Shown here one piece after another: positions 63,512 through 64,000 of a stretch of 64,000 nt of DNA. How positions within the stretch are numbered: the first letter of the stretch is position 1; every line of letters starts with the position of its first letter. The stretch is from Microglena sp. YARC (taxonomy: Eukaryota; Chlorophyta; Chlorophyceae; Chlamydomonadales; Chlamydomonadaceae): the NCBI GenBank assembly GCA_022414725.1, contig CM039466.1:39312270-39376269 (forward strand), written 5' to 3'. The notes below the pieces were generated by a model. It was given only the letters and a program-made list of their open reading frames with translations, made no database searches and had not been told where the DNA came from. The translations under genes were made by a program, and so were the position numbers.

Positions 63512-64000
63512 CTGCGTGTTTTGACCAAAGTCGGGGAGTCAGGGAGGGATAGGGAGGATAGGGAAGGTCAGCTTCAGGGGAAGAAGCAAGTAGAGGCAAA
63601 AGTACGCATGGATCCGCCTGCGTTTGTTGACCAAAGTCAGGGAGGATAGGGAGGGATAGGGAGGGATAGGGAGGATAGGATAGGTCAGCTTCAGGGGCAG
63701 AAGTGGAGGCAAAAGTACGCACGGATCCAAATGCGTTTGTTGACCAAAGCCAGGGAGGATAGGGAGGGATAGGGAGGGTAGGGAAGGTCAGCTTCAGGGG
63801 CAGAAGTGGAGGCAAAAGTACGCACTGATCCGCCTTCGTGTGTTGGCCAATGTCAGGGAGGATAGGGAGGGATAGGGAGGATATGGAAGGTCAGCTTCAG
63901 GGGCAGAAGGGGAGGCAAAAGTACGCACGGATCCAAATGCGTTTGTTGACCAAAGCCAGGGAGGATAGGGAGGGATAGGGAGGATAGGAAGGTCACTTTC
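63512..64000 (-). repeat. About 105-110 bp echo array of coiled-coil exon 5' edge
   Basis: Four to five units. Each is GCGGATCCGTGCGTACTTTT plus GCCTCC.CTTCTGCCCCTGAAG (exon start) and TCCCTCCCTATCCTCCCT intron, with GGTCAACAAACGCAG or AAATGCG acceptor versions. The array runs off the window. Confidence 0.88.

Overview
This is a nuclear eukaryotic window. It has split genes with GT-AG introns, no operons and an extreme repeat load. The best-preserved gene, a CCT1 (TCP-1 alpha) chaperonin subunit, has residues I associate with the green lineage (for example GDRQSGQDVRTQNV, SGYRLAMRE and RAAQGMP). A large-genome green microalga is therefore the most likely source, but the species cannot be named from the sequence.

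Layout. 1-3.5 kb: minisatellite and repeats. 3.5-7.7 kb (+): exons of a gene with an RZ-type zinc finger (RNF213/ZNFX1 type). 7.7-18.8 kb: no recognisable gene, but nested transposable elements, tRNA-derived SINEs and minisatellites. 18.8-28.7 kb: a 108-bp satellite with higher-order structure, with transposons only in its decayed edges. 29.9-34.9 kb (-): four exons of a mitochondrial carrier (SLC25 family). 36.4-52.1 kb (+): the nine-exon CCT1 gene, divergent from the carrier. 55.2-60.6 kb (-): four phase-compatible exons of an unrecognised multi-membrane-span protein. 61.2-62.3 kb: a 5'-truncated LINE inside a 35-bp minisatellite. 63.2-63.5 kb (-): an exon coding an alanine/glutamate-rich coiled coil, possibly the upstream part of the membrane-protein gene.

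The most unusual feature is that nearly every real exon is flanked by a local tandem array. The repeat unit is a piece of the exon edge plus the adjoining intron, so splice sites are copied with it. I call these exon echoes. They occur in all four or five genes, on both strands, and on either side of exons. They account for much of the intron length.

Mobile DNA is abundant and partly datable by nesting. There are three short terminal-inverted-repeat families with 8-bp target duplications (hAT-like), a 1.33-kb element with poly-G in its inverted repeats inserted in one of them, SINEs with one body but two different tRNA-like heads, and a retroposon with many 5'-truncated copies. Several insertions lie within about 35 bp of splice sites. 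CCT1 exon 7 is present only with several indels, so either the locus is decaying or the assembly has errors there.
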